A stretch of 64,000 bases of DNA. It comes from Pontederia crassipes. Its lineage: Eukaryota > Streptophyta > Magnoliopsida > Commelinales > Pontederiaceae. This document shows positions 49,251 to 59,740 of this stretch, in pieces. How positions within the stretch are numbered: the first letter of the stretch is position 1; the number at the start of each line of letters is the position of its first letter. The notes under the pieces were generated by a model. It was given only the letters and a program-made list of their open reading frames with translations, did no database searches and was not told the DNA's origin. The stretch covers positions 14,469,501 through 14,533,500 of the forward strand of contig JAUKPH010000017.1 of NCBI GenBank assembly GCA_030549335.1, given 5' to 3'. A program made the position numbers and the translations under genes.

Positions 49251-49559
49251 TTTGGAGGCGTCGGTGGCGCCTGGTTCGTTAAGATGTTAAACAAGGTTAT
49301 CGTGTGATTATTAGGAATAAATAAACGTATTACTATAAAACAAAATATAGCGTAACTATTTTTTTTTCTATGGTATAAAATTATAAATTCAAGAGCATTA
49401 ATCAAAATTCTAAATAAGCATAATTACTATTATTATTTCCGCTGACTATTATATTCGAGATATCCTAAAATATTGTCATTTATAGATTCCTAAACATGTC
49501 AATAAATTACGTCACTGTAACTTTCCTGCCTTCCGTCATGCGCCGCCGTAACCAAGTGA
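49251..49559. other. AT-rich spacer
   Basis: No feature supported. Confidence 0.45.
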
Positions 49560-49835
49560 TCGGGTCCTGCCCGGTTTACTCGAACCGCCGGCCGGAAAGG
49601 AGAGGCGGACCGATTAATACGGAGACCCGACCAGCTCATCCCTCCGGTGTCGCGGGGAATTAAAGAGGCGGCCCGAAGGGAGACGCGTGTCGCGTCCGCG
49701 ACGGGATGGCTCGTCGCCGGGACCCCGCCGAGGGAGGCAACGCCGCCGGCGCCGGCGAGCGCGGGGCACGAGGAGGAGACGGAGCCGTCGTCGGCGTCGT
49801 TCGTTGGACGAGCGATCGAGATCGATCTGGCGTGA
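49560..49835 (+). other. GC-rich open frame of unknown status
   Basis: After a stop near 49558 a plus-strand frame stays open for about 90 codons and ends in TGA at 49833-49835. The C-terminal part reads EETEPSSASFVGRAIEIDLA, which looks protein-like. An internal ATG-initiated version is only 62 residues, from 49647. GC-rich islands like this keep several frames open by chance, and an overlapping minus-strand frame is Arg-rich. No domain was recognised. It may be the end of an otherwise missing gene. Confidence 0.25.
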
Positions 49836-50069
49836 GCCGTTACGACGGGCCACCGTTACGAGTTACGAGCATCTCGTGACGGGGGGCCCGAACCGTACGT
49901 GCGGAACGTTTTTCTCGTCGGTAGCGCGCCGTCAGTTGACGTCGACGTCTGTTTCAGAACGGTCGTGTTTCGGGCTCGTTGAGGAGCGCGTCGTTTTGTT
50001 CTCACGTCAACTTTATGTCAAGCATTTATTTAATTTTAATTATGAATTCCTTCCAAGAAATTAAATTGA

Positions 50070-50490
50070 GGGAAAGAATATTTTTTGGAAAGATGTCAAA
50101 TTAATCATACTCGATAATAAATTGAGATTTTAATATATAATTAGTGCACATTAATTCTGTGGATTACACCACTTCCAAAATACTAGGGTGAATGAAAAAA
50201 GGAAAAAAAGTCTGGTACATTTATTTGAATTGAGATGCTAAAATGGTAACCATCCAAAGTTTTAAACTTGACAAATAAGTGTAATATTTTCTCAATAATG
50301 TACTTAAGCATAGGTCTTACCTCCTTTCTGTCATTGGTGTATATAAAAAAAATATTTTTTATATAATACATAAATATCCTTTTTCCTTTGTGTACTATAC
50401 AAAATAAAAGGCTTTTATTGTATTATAAAAGGAAAAACATGTTTTCCTTGCCTCTTCTAGATTATTTTTTCTTTTTAGGTGACATTTTAC
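50070..50490. other. AT-rich spacer
   Basis: No gene or repeat unit was recognised. Confidence 0.45.
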
Positions 50491-51120
50491 TTTAGGGCTG
50501 TTTGGATATAATTGTTGGATAGTTGAATTAACCGATTAATTTGTGATATATTTGAATGGGGGTGGAACTTATGAATTTGATGTGATAGATTATTTTTAGT
50601 GGGTATTTAAATAAAAAATAGGTATTATAAATATAAAATATAATTTTATTAATTAATAAAAAGTAAATTAAAAATTAATTTTTTATTTCAAATATATTAT
50701 TTAAATATTCAAAAATTATTTTAAAATTCATTATATTTAGTGAAATATAATTTTTTAATGAAATAATGAGTAATAAATAATATTATGTTAATCCTTTTTA
50801 TAATAAATGTATTATATTTAATAAATAATTTATTTTATGAGAAAATTATAACAGAGAGAAAATAAGAAATAAGAAATAAAATTGAAATAATAGTTTTGAC
50901 ACATCAATAAAATAAAAATTGAAAAAAAAAACTTGACTATTGTGACCTAAAGTAATCATCAGACATCAGAACTATTCCACAAATTTGATCGAAGCTTCTT
51001 ATTTTATGTAACAAGTTGAATTAGCTGTTGAGAACCCCTTATAACTCAAGAACTTCTTTAAATTTTCGTTGAATCTAATTGCATCAAATGATTGGATTAC
51101 CCAATTACTTTATTTCCCTA
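50490..51120. repeat. AT-rich MITE-like repeat, related to 11560-11960
   Basis: It opens with 'gggctgtttggatataattg' and closes near 'gattggattacccaatta'. Its interior shares ordered blocks with 11560-11960. The GCTGTTTGGAT opening resembles hAT-type MITEs; a target duplication was not established. Confidence 0.45.
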
Positions 51121-51639
51121 TTTTGGGTTAAAACTTATTTTCCTTTATAATATGTAGTACGAGTGATATTATTATTTTAAAACCAAGAATATAAATGTTT
51201 TCTAGTGTAATAAAATTTTCATCAATGTAAGTATTTTATTCTTATATATTTTACTTTTACGTAAATAAAAGTCCATTGACTTATAAAAAAAGTTAAATAA
51301 TTGGTTTGGGTGAGTTCCCATATGATCCAATCAAGTAATTCGATCCAGTTGGTTAGAGAGCTAATCACGTTGAATCAACTCAGCCTTTTATATCATGTTA
51401 TATTTTCTGTAGTTATTAAATCATTTTTTTACATTTGAATAATGAATTACAAAATATAAATAAAATAACACAAGTCGATCTTCAAAAAAATATAAATAAA
51501 GTGAGCGTAACAATTCTAATTTTTAAATAAAAGGTATTCAAAATTTTTTTGGCCAAAATCCTAAGCTAGACATTAAAAAAACTTCACAAATATTTAATCT
51601 TTTCTCTTTTTTTAAATATTGGGGGTGAGAGGATAACAA
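51121..51639. other. AT-rich spacer
   Basis: No supported feature. Confidence 0.45.
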
Positions 51640-52035
51640 CATAACATCGAATTGATAGATCAACCTCTCTGCCTCTCAAGTACCGACGACCTTGACATTG
51701 AGCATTTACAATATCATCAGGGTTGCACGTCATCCGACGTTGTACATTGTGGCAAAGAACTTGATGATGAACACTTTTGATATTATGGCAAAAAGTAGAG
51801 GATACTACACCTCGAAGCATAAGCTGATAACGACAAACATGTGTAGTGAGCCGAGCACGTTGAAGGTGATAAGGAGGTGGGCGACAGAAGACATGAACAT
51901 GACTATGATGAAGATGAGCGGGTGCAAGGTTTTATGACTATCGAGGAAAGATCTTCAACGCGAAGTTGATGCCCACGCGTCGAACATAGTTCCATATGCC
52001 GACGAGGGAGATGAATGTATCGATGCCAAAGAATA
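51640..52035 (-). pseudogene. NFD4/nodulin-like MFS transporter fragment
   Basis: NFD4/nodulin-like proteins are plant membrane transporters of the major facilitator type. Reading the minus strand from 52035 gives TFISLVGIWNYVRRVG, then MFMSSVAHLLITFNVLGS. After a stop come YPLLFAIISKVFIIKFFA, TMYNVG and finally LNVKVVGT with EAER. This is the family order of the C-terminal half (the WPLLFAIISE...YN...LNVKV region with the trailing REAE segment). Hydrophobic stretches correspond to about three membrane helices. Several in-frame stops and at least one frameshift make it a pseudogene. The N-terminal half and the end are not present. Confidence 0.75.
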
Positions 52036-52599
52036 TTAGATGAAAACGGCACTTAACTAAAGCATAATTAAGGTATGAATGATAGGAGCTTAGGAAAATA
52101 ATTAATGAGAAGATCACAAATGGAAGGAGGTTTGAAAATCATGGGAAGGTAGTTATGAAGATATAGGATAACAATATACATAGAGATTTATTGTTAATTG
52201 TTAGGAAGCAAATGAATAAGATAAGAGTACATGTTTTTTATTTATAATGTTATTTATAAAATATATAATTATAAATTTCGAAATTAATTAATATATATTA
52301 ATTTTGACTCATGGTTAAATTAGATAAAAAAATAATACCTTAATTATTATATAATATATTGGTAAGTGTTAAATACATTTAAGACATTATTAAGATAACC
52401 TAACAATATATGTATATCCTTTACTTAAAACATTATTGTGAAATATATTTTTGAAAATTTTGAAATTAATTATATATATATTTTATTTGTTGTTAAATTA
52501 ATATATAGAAAATGACATTGAATTCCATTAAAATCTTAAATCTCGTAAAACTCAGTGTTTAACGTAACTGAAAATTCAAAAAATTAATCATAACTTTTG
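52036..52599. other. AT-rich spacer
   Basis: No feature supported. Confidence 0.45.
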
Positions 52600-52800
52600 A
52601 TTAGGATGTATATTAGGTAATGTTCCAATTACCGAATATTTATTGGAAAACATAATATATAGGTGACATTCCTATTATCTAATATTATTGGGACCTATAA
52701 TAAGTGGTATTATCAAATGTTATTGGAATTCATGATAGTGTCATCCATATGGTCAAATATTATTGGGACGCAATTGAACTTGTCATTCAAATTATGCGAT
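52600..52800. repeat. Degenerate ~55-60-bp tandem units
   Basis: Three to four imperfect units carry 'aatattattgggac' and 'gtgacattc/gtgtcatcc' landmarks just left of the large CACTA element. Confidence 0.55.
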
Positions 52801-53019
52801 TGTATATGAAATTATATTTATATTCTAAATTAAAATAGGGACACTAAATTAATGTGCCTTAAAATTTTTAAAAAATAGGACTCTAAATATATTTGTGTCA
52901 TAATGACAATGCTATAAAAAGTGTCTTTATAAATGAACACTTTGCATCAAATAAGAACGCTTTAATCTATGTCATTAATCGAATGTCAGCCAATGACACT
53001 ACAAGAAAAAGTCAGATTT

Positions 53020-53640
53020 TCGACGGTTTATTTTCAACGGTCCGACATCCGTCGAAAATACCGACGGTTTTCCGGCGGAGCTTATAAACCGTCGAAATTA
53101 TTGTCGGGAGTTTTTCGACGGTTCTGGCCGTCTAAACTTTCGACGGTCCAGAATTCGTCGAAAGCTTCCGTCGAAAATATTGGCACTTCGACGGTTCCGA
53201 CCGTCGAAAGTTTCGACGGTTTACCTACCCGTTGAAACTTCCAGCGGTCTGAACCGTCGAAATATTTTAACGTTGGTCCCGTACTATTATTTTAATTTTC
53301 GACGGTTTTGACCGTCGAAATTTGTGACGTTCGACGCAACCGTCGATATTTCGGCGGTCATACCCGTCGAAACGTTATGAGATTTTCATTCAGTAAAATA
53401 TTCTAGCTTTATTTTTTTTACGGTCTTAACCGTCGAAAATGGAAATTTATAATTTACGCAACTCTGTTCAGTTGGAAAATTAATATTATATATATCGACG
53501 GCTAAAACCGTCGATAGTTTCGACGGTTTAGAGAACCGTCGAAATGTTCGATGGTTTTTCCAACGGGTTCGAGCCGTCGAAACTTGAATTAATATTATAT
53601 TATATTTACCCATGTTGCGACGGTTACGACCGTCAGAAGT
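53020..53640. repeat. Left subterminal TCGACGG array
   Basis: More than twenty units of TCGACGG/CCGTCGA in both orientations lie next to the left terminus. Such arrays are the binding sites of the CACTA regulatory protein. Confidence 0.88.
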
Positions 53641-53959
53641 GGCTATATAAATACACGACCCCACTCTCACTTTGTTCATTTTCGATCCCCCTTATTTCAT
53701 CGTCCGCATTTCGTCCGGCCGCCGTTTCGTCCACATTTCGTCCGGCCGTCGGCCACCTCCCGCGTGTGCATTGACTTCCGTCGCCGCCGCCCGAAGCTTC
53801 CGCCGCCGACTGCAATCTCCGGTGCAGGTACCTCCCATCCCCGCCCTCCTTGCTCTCTCCGGCGGCCGGATCCGGCAGCCGCATTTGAATGTATGATAAT
53901 TTCATTTGAATGTATGATCTTCCCGTGCTAATAGTGAAGTAGTGAAGCATTTGTTTCTA

Positions 53960-55295
53960 GTGGATCACACACAAACTGTCTACTGATGACTTGAGTTTCA
54001 TCGTGTTTATATTCATTATCATCTTTTTGGGCTGTAGTTTGTCTCTGCCTTTCCTTCTTGAAAGATACTTAATCTGTACCTCTTTCATAAGAGTTAAGCT
54101 TGCTTGAAGTTCCATTTTCCATTTACTTTTATTTTTTTTCTTTTGAGCATACAGGTCATTTACAGTTATTAAGTAGATTCTTCTGTAAATGAACTTTGAC
54201 ATCAACAAATAGTTCAGTTGATTGGCACATTCGGTGTTTTTTTCATTGTGATCATTTACTAGGGGAAAGGGAAAGGATTAACAGAACGATAACCAAAACT
54301 GAGACAACCAACAAAAGTTTCAAATTTTCAATTTATATCATAAGCTAGGTCTTACCTTGAAGAAGGATGAGCAAGGGTCCCGAATCCAATCTTAGCATAG
54401 GTAGTCTGCACAATGAAAATAATATACATAATTACTGTTGGATTATCTGATAAACATAATGAATTATTTTTATTTGAAGCATTAACATAAATTCCATATT
54501 TGTTTTGGATTTCACAAGTGGTAACAGCTTTATGAATTTTATACAAACTAGTAAAGTTTTTGCTGTCGAGAATGAAGGATTTCTTAACAAAGAGCATCCA
54601 GCAAGCAATTGCTTTTTACTCATCATAAATTTACTAGTGATTTATCAATGAAGGATTTCAATGAAGCATAGTGATTTATCAATATGTATCAATCTGAAAT
54701 GATAAACAATTTGAAAATAATTTGTGAAAAATCTTTCCTCCATCCTTTGTTTTACAGCTTCAAGTGTCCCTTTTACAGCCATTACATTTCTAAATCGTCC
54801 GTTCTCTTTTTTTCCTCTCATTTTCAACCAACTGATTCAAAAGAGTAAATATACACAATTGCAATAGATGTCCATTTCTGTGGCAATATTTTTTTTAGAT
54901 CAAGATACCATGTAAGCTTATAGAATTCACTTTTAATTTTACATATTCTATACACAGAATGAGCAATATTCTAGTTACATATTCTAGTGTCGTATTGACA
55001 AAAAAAAATGGTAAGAGTAATATTCCTTTGATGCATTACTACAGAATAATAGTTATCAATCTGTTCTTCCTCAAGTCATGCAGAATTTATTAATGGTAAT
55101 GTGGTCATTCAGGTTAACTATATATTGCATGTCTGGTTGTGTTCTAATAATTAGGATAAATTGTAGGTCAGCAGTACACCTGTTGAGCATTGCTCCTCCA
55201 ACAGTACTGATAATACAATTCATGACTGTTGTTTCATAAACCTTATTTCTTTCCTTATACAATTTTCTATCACTGAAATTTTTGATGATTTGCAA
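53960..55295 (-). other. Minus-strand exon-like pieces within the CACTA element
   Basis: Several minus-strand open pieces are bordered by plausible splice signals. One runs from an acceptor 'cattgtgcag' near 54412 through AKIGFGTLAHPSSR to a donor 'gtaaga' near 54356. Others are at 54645-54827 (GTLEAVKQRMEERFF), 55071-55295 and 53957-54208 (Lys-rich). They lie opposite the transposase strand, so they may be a captured host-gene fragment. No family was recognised. Confidence 0.3.
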
Positions 55296-55309
55296 ATAAT
55301 GCAGTCATT

Positions 55310-55756
55310 ATGTCATACTTGAACGATCGTCGATGGATGTACAATAGAAATAATCCTGGTCGTAGAGACTTGACACAAGAATTCATAGATGACGTTGACT
55401 ATTATATTAATGTGGCTTGTCAATCTTTACAATATCAGCGGGAGGGAACAATTAGGTGTCATTGTTTGAAATGTGCTAGCACAAAGTTACAGACGATAGA
55501 GACTCAAAGTTCACTTATATAGAAAGGGTTTCAAACCCAATTATTGACAATGTGATGATTTAGGCGAAGGAGCGCCTTCGACAAGCGTCCCAAATCCAGG
55601 TCTTCATTTTGTCGATCCTGAACCAATATTTGCTTCGCAATATGAACAGTTAGTTTATGAGGCAGCTGCAATTGAGTATGGCAATATTAGATTTGAGCAG
55701 AATGAAGAGGCACCAAATCCATAAGCAAGAGATTTTTATGACTTACTAAACGCATA
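55310..55756 (+). pseudogene. CACTA TNP2 transposase, N-terminal part
   Basis: Starting after an acceptor-like 'aatgcag' near 55305, the frame MSYLNDRRWMYNRNN continues through FIDDVDYYINVACQ to a cysteine pair region CHCLKC, the transposase-associated domain. A stop at about 55520 and frameshifts follow. The usual ARDFYDLLNA segment appears at about 55725-55756. The transposase then breaks off at the viral segment. The corresponding region of the sister element at 23556-24500 continues for several hundred bases that are missing here. Confidence 0.9.
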
Positions 55757-55763
55757 GCTCAGA

Positions 55764-55943
55764 GGAGTTCTCACGCGAAGGAAGCCTTTATCAAAGGAAG
55801 ACGTCGAGATACTAGTCCTCAGGATATCGGAGCAACCAAAGATCATCGAACAACAGACTGAGGCACTCGTCAAAGAGCTAACTTCAAAAGTCAGCAAAGT
55901 TGAGATCCTGATCCATAGACTGGAGGAGGCTCTCCTATCTTAA
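55764..55943 (+). pseudogene. Badnavirus-like ORF1 C-terminal part
   Basis: The frame has no start of its own and enters from the junction. It reads SKEDVEILVLRISEQPKIIE and then a heptad-like helix ending LIHRLEEALLS before TAA. The 'EQPK' segment followed by a coiled coil matches the badnavirus ORF1 (DUF1319-type) C-terminus as I know it. The N-terminal part of ORF1 is missing. Function of the viral protein is poorly defined. Confidence 0.65.
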
Positions 55944-56357
55944 ATGAGTCTTGCCAATTCAAAGGCAAGCACAACATATATAGAAGCACTACGCGCCACC
56001 AAACAAGATTGGGACAACGCTACCGGATTTACTGAGAAATCAGATAATCCAAATATCGCGTCCCTAACAAGGCAACTCAACTCTATCATCTTCTTATTAA
56101 TCCGTTGTGATACAAAGTTGCTGACCTTGGAAGAAAGAATCCTACAGATAGAAACAAGGGTCAAGAACATTGAAGCAGCCAAAGCAGCCCCTGCAATCGG
56201 AGCTTTCAGAAGCGAGCTTGAAGCACTCACACTAAAGCTCGGCAGCCTCAAATTATCTACAAAGGAGGCCGGAGGCAACCTAAAGGTCATCAGAAATCCT
56301 TACAACATCCTCAGATCAGCCAAAGATGGCCACGAGGGGAAGCATACTAGGAACTAA
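55944..56357 (+). CDS. Badnavirus-like ORF2 (virion-associated protein type), open frame in relic
   Basis: The frame of 137 codons is uninterrupted from ATG directly after the ORF1 stop. It contains a long predicted coiled coil in the middle (LLTLEERILQIETRVKNIE), then an Ala-rich linker. A basic end follows (SAKDGHEGKHTRN). Badnavirus ORF2 proteins are short virion-associated proteins with a coiled coil and a basic, nucleic-acid-binding end, so the architecture fits. It overlaps the following ORF3-type frame. With no viral promoter or rest of the genome present, it is probably not expressed as part of a virus. The intact frame suggests a younger insertion than the surrounding transposase decay, or chance. 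Confidence 0.6.
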   Translation: MSLANSKASTTYIEALRATKQDWDNATGFTEKSDNPNIASLTRQLNSIIFLLIRCDTKLLTLEERILQIETRVKNIEAAKAAPAIGAFRSELEALTLKLGSLKLSTKEAGGNLKVIRNPYNILRSAKDGHEGKHTRN

Positions 56358-56904
56358 TGAATCCAGTACCATCACAGAACCAGGAAGCTCTCTAGTCGAA
56401 GACCAAGTCAGAGACTACAGAAGGACTCAAAGAGCCAGGTATGAAGCCACAAGAGTTGCCAGAAACATAGGCAACATAGGAAGGACAATTGTTGGAAGGC
56501 AACCAAGGGAGCACACCCTGGCCCTCCTGATGAACCCGGAGACCGAGCTCCAGAGATCCATGCAGGAAAGAGCTCGAACAGTACCTGCAGAAGTACTATA
56601 TATGACAAGGCATGATGACATCCATCATCGGGTGTACCATCACCGATCGGAAGAAAGAATGTTGATCCTTAGAAACAGCCAACAAGATAGGACATGGAAA
56701 CATTTTGATCGTAAGCATCCTGATTTTGCTAGGAAAGAAAGGAACATAAGGCTCGGATTATGCGTGGATGGTTTTACACCATATGGTCATACTTCAGTTT
56801 CTTATTCATGTTGGCCGGTCATAATAACGCCTTATAATTTACCACTTGGGATTTGTATGTCCGCACCTTATATGTTTTTTACATGCATTATTCTTGGTCC
56901 TTAG
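56326..56904 (+). pseudogene. Chimeric frame: badnavirus-like ORF3 start fused to TNP2
   Basis: Residues 1 to about 121 resemble the start of a badnavirus polyprotein: an acidic and Ser/Thr-rich opening, EDQVRDYRRTQRARYEA, and further on VPAEVLYMTR and HHRVYHHRSEERM. From about residue 124 the frame is TNP2 transposase (WKHFDRKHPDFARK, then LCVDGFTPYGHTS and CWPVIITPYNLP). The two parts join without a stop, giving 192 codons. The viral domains that follow in a polyprotein are absent. Whether this frame is ever translated is unknown. Confidence 0.7.
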
Positions 56905-57260
56905 AGTCCTAAACAGATGATAGACGTGTATTTACAGCTTCTAATAGACGAGCTGAAAGAACTGTGGGATGGTGTCGTCGCTTATGATGTGTCGACCAAA
57001 TAAAATTTTACATTGAAAGCTGCATTATTGTGGACCATTAATGACTTTCCTACCTACGGGATGTTGTCTGGTTGGATGACCGCATGGAAATTAGCTTATC
57101 CATGTTGCATGGAACACTCAGATGCGTTCACTTTGAGAAATGAGGGTAAAAATAGTTAGTTTGATTGTCATAGACGGTTAGACCACCTACTCACGACGAA
57201 ATTTTTCTCCGAACTTATCAGAAAAAGAACAAAGAATGGGTTTCGGATTATGCCCGGGAG
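56690..57260 (+). pseudogene. CACTA TNP2 transposase, central part
   Basis: The transposase resumes at WKHFDRKHPDFA. It continues past a stop at about 56902 as MIDVYLQLLIDELKELW, then INDFPTYGMLSGWMT and CHRRLDHLL to about 57260. The central catalytic region is incomplete and carries several stops. Confidence 0.88.
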
Positions 57261-57365
57261 ACATATGTATGTAATTTTTTGTGCCTTTATTTTTTTCATC
57301 TGCGCAAGTTAATAGTTAATTAATAAAACTTTGAAGTCGATCACCTACTTGTCGTTTATAGTTAA

Positions 57366-57830
57366 TTGTTTTTGCCGGTTCTTTATATTTTCTTTATATT
57401 TCAGGAGTCTTATAAAACAAAAGAAGTTGATCATATTACGCAAGCCACGCAGGAGGGGACCACACCATTGACCCCAAGACAACTTTGGACGGACCACGTC
57501 GGCATGAAGAAGGGTCGCACTTACGGCATCGGATCTTCTGTGAGTGACACAGATATTGGATATTGTCGATGAACTACTTCAGGTTCATCTCCTTCTGGTA
57601 TGCAAGAAATTGTGGATCAGGTGACCATGAAGATTAGGGAAGATGTTAGAAAGGAATTCGAAGAACGTGAACATCGTAACAGGACTGAAATGAAGAAAAT
57701 GATGCGTGCCTTCATGCGTGGCGAATTGAACGACGATGATGCCGAGGTAGATTCATTATACTTATTTTTTTTTGGAATTTGCTTTAATCAAGTAGATTCA
57801 TTATACTCATTAGATTCATATGCACTTTGA
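57366..57830 (+). pseudogene. TNPA-like (Ptta/En/Spm) C-terminal remnant
   Basis: Two frames in succession hold the family landmarks: an exon at 57405-57572 with TQATQEGTTPLTPRQLW, and 57600-57740 with a charged helix KIREDVRKEFEEREH. This is the usual C-terminal part of plant CACTA regulatory proteins, placed after TNP2. Confidence 0.7.
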
Positions 57831-57989
57831 CATCAACATGGGTACTAACTTAGATTTTACTCTTCATCCCTTTCAGTTAGATCTGTAGAGTTTCAAAATT
57901 TTCACCGAAAATGGAGTGCAGACAGTTGGATCATGTAAATGTCAGTACTCAGTATAAATAAATATACTTGCAGTTTATAACCATGGTAA

Positions 57990-58291
57990 CAACAACAACA
58001 AAGCCTTATCCCACTAGGTGGGGTCGGCTACATGTATCATACGACGCCATTCCGCTCTATTAGTAACCAAACCTTTCGGTATATTATTCACCAATAGATC
58101 TTGCTCTATTAGTTCGCCAAGTGTCCGCCTTGGCCTCCCTCTCCCTCTTTTAATCGAACTCTAGATTATTTGATCTACTCTTCTTACTGGCGCATCTAAT
58201 GGTCTTCTCTGAATATGACCAAACCATCTCAAATGATTCTCTACCAATTTCTCACAAATAGGAGCCACTATGACTCGTTCACGTATATGGC
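57990..58291 (-). mobile_element. 5'-truncated RTE-like LINE with 16-bp target duplication
   Basis: The same family and orientation as 221-765, differing at only a few positions over the shared ~300 bp. It has an AAC-repeat tail and a perfect 16-bp direct repeat, TTTATAACCATGGTAA, at 57974-57989 and 58292-58307. It was inserted into the CACTA element after that element arrived. Confidence 0.95.
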
Positions 58292-58439
58292 TTTATAACC
58301 ATGGTAAATATAAAAAAAATTTACTTGCTGCATAAATATACTTGTAGTTTATGTTTCCTATTTTTTCTTGATTGGCCATGAACTTCAACATGATATGAGG
58401 CAACATATTATGAGCTTAATCAGCTACCTAATTTAGTAC

Positions 58440-58725
58440 CTTCACAAAGGCTTGATGGTTTTCGCGTTCTATATCTAAGAAGTCCGCGAACTCATCACTA
58501 GTTCTGTAATTACCGACGTGTTCATCGGCATTTTTGATCTTCCGGCATAGTTCTTCGTCTAAGAAAAAAGCTCAAAATTAATTCACCATGTTGTACATGC
58601 TGACTCATAATTATAAACACAATATATGATCCACCTCACTTTGGTCTGTTTCCAGTCTTTCATGAACTCTGCAGACATTCCTTCTAAAGCAATCGGTCGC
58701 CCAACGACGAAGTAGTGAAGGGTGA
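58440..58725 (-). other. Exon-like minus-strand pieces in CACTA element
   Basis: Two adjacent minus-strand pieces look coding. One, about 58720-58640, reads RPIALEGMSAEFMKDWKQTK. The other, about 58560-58435, reads DEELCRKIKNADEHVGNYR and continues FADFLDIERENHQAFVK. Composition and charge pattern are protein-like and an AT-rich, intron-like gap separates them. The family was not recognised. It may be a captured host-gene fragment. Confidence 0.35.
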
Positions 58726-59159
58726 ATCCTATGTTTTTATATTTTATTTACATTATCTCTCTATATATATGCACTTTAGATTTTACTCTTCATTAGATTT
58801 CAAATCCGAATTCATGTTATAACTTTCTGAAATCTCTATTGTGCAGTGATGTTCGAGTTGTTTTGCGATGTTTGGAATGGCTCATAACTTCAGCTCTTCC
58901 TATCTTCATCGTGACGTTTCGAATGGCTTCACCAAGACTTCAATTTGTTTGGAATGGCTTTGAATTATGTGATGTTTCGATAGTTACATTTTGTTGGATT
59001 ATGTGATGTTTGGATTTTGTGATGTTTGATCTATTTCATGTTTGGATAGTATCTGTGATGTGAATTATCTGTGATGGTTTGGAAATGGTGTGAATTATAT
59101 GTGTTGTATTATCTGTTCGGACATTTAAAATTCAGCATTTTTTTAATTTTTTTTGTCTC

Positions 59160-59740
59160 CGACGGTCCTGACTGTCGGAAATAGTTGAAATATTGCAATG
59201 TTGGCAACGGATTTTTTCAATACTTACCGACGGTTATAACCATCCGTACAGCATTATCGACGGTCGTAACCGTCGGAAATTAAATGTGGAGTCGATGGAT
59301 AAAACCGTCAACCCAAGTTTGTCGACGGTTTAAACCATCGATACTATCGACGGTTGAAGCTGCCGATATATATCGACGGTCAAAACCGTCGATAGTATCG
59401 ACGGTTGAAGCCGCCGATAGATATCGACGGCAGGAACCGTCGATAGTATCGACGGTTCAAACCGCCGATAAATATCGACGGCATGAACCGTCGATACTAT
59501 CGACGGTTTTGACCATCGATATATATCGGCGGTCCAAACCGTCGATATTATCGACGGTACGTCGATACTCAACGTTCGACGGCCGCGCCCGCCAGCTAGA
59601 CCGTCTGTAATATCGACGGTTCAGAAAAAATCATCGCAAATTGTATGCGACGACCTTTTTTCACACGGACATTATCCGTCGAAAGAACCGTCGGAAAATG
59701 CTATTTCCGACGGATCTGGCCATTTTTCCGACGGTTCGGA
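59160..59740. repeat. Right subterminal TCGACGG array
   Basis: Regularly spaced TATCGACGGTT/AACCGTCGATA units in both orientations run up to the right CACTA terminus. Frames here (59284-59610, 59330-59572) are translations of the repeat. Confidence 0.9.

Larger units (their letters stand above)
55757..56690 (+). mobile_element. Endogenous badnavirus-like pararetrovirus fragment
   Basis: Three consecutive pieces match the 5' coding layout of badnaviruses: the end of an ORF1-type protein (55764-55943), a complete ORF2-type frame (55944-56357) and the beginning of an ORF3-type polyprotein (from 56326). ORF1 stop and ORF2 start abut (TAAATG), and ORF2 overlaps ORF3 by about 30 bases, as in compact viral genomes. 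The segment is GC-richer than the flanking AT-rich transposon and is read on the same strand. The left junction lies close to 55757 and the right one close to 56690; both are estimates from where transposase sequence stops and resumes. Movement, coat, protease and reverse-transcriptase regions are absent, so it is a non-functional relic. The genus is inferred from layout and motifs, not from a search. Confidence 0.72.

Noticed and set aside
53020..53640. CRISPR-like regularly repeated short motifs
   Set aside because: The units occur in both orientations beside CACTA termini; they are subterminal transposase-binding arrays in plant DNA.
59284..59610. ORFs with repeated RYRRSKPSIVSTV units
   Set aside because: They look like a repeat protein but are the TCGACGG subterminal array read in frame.
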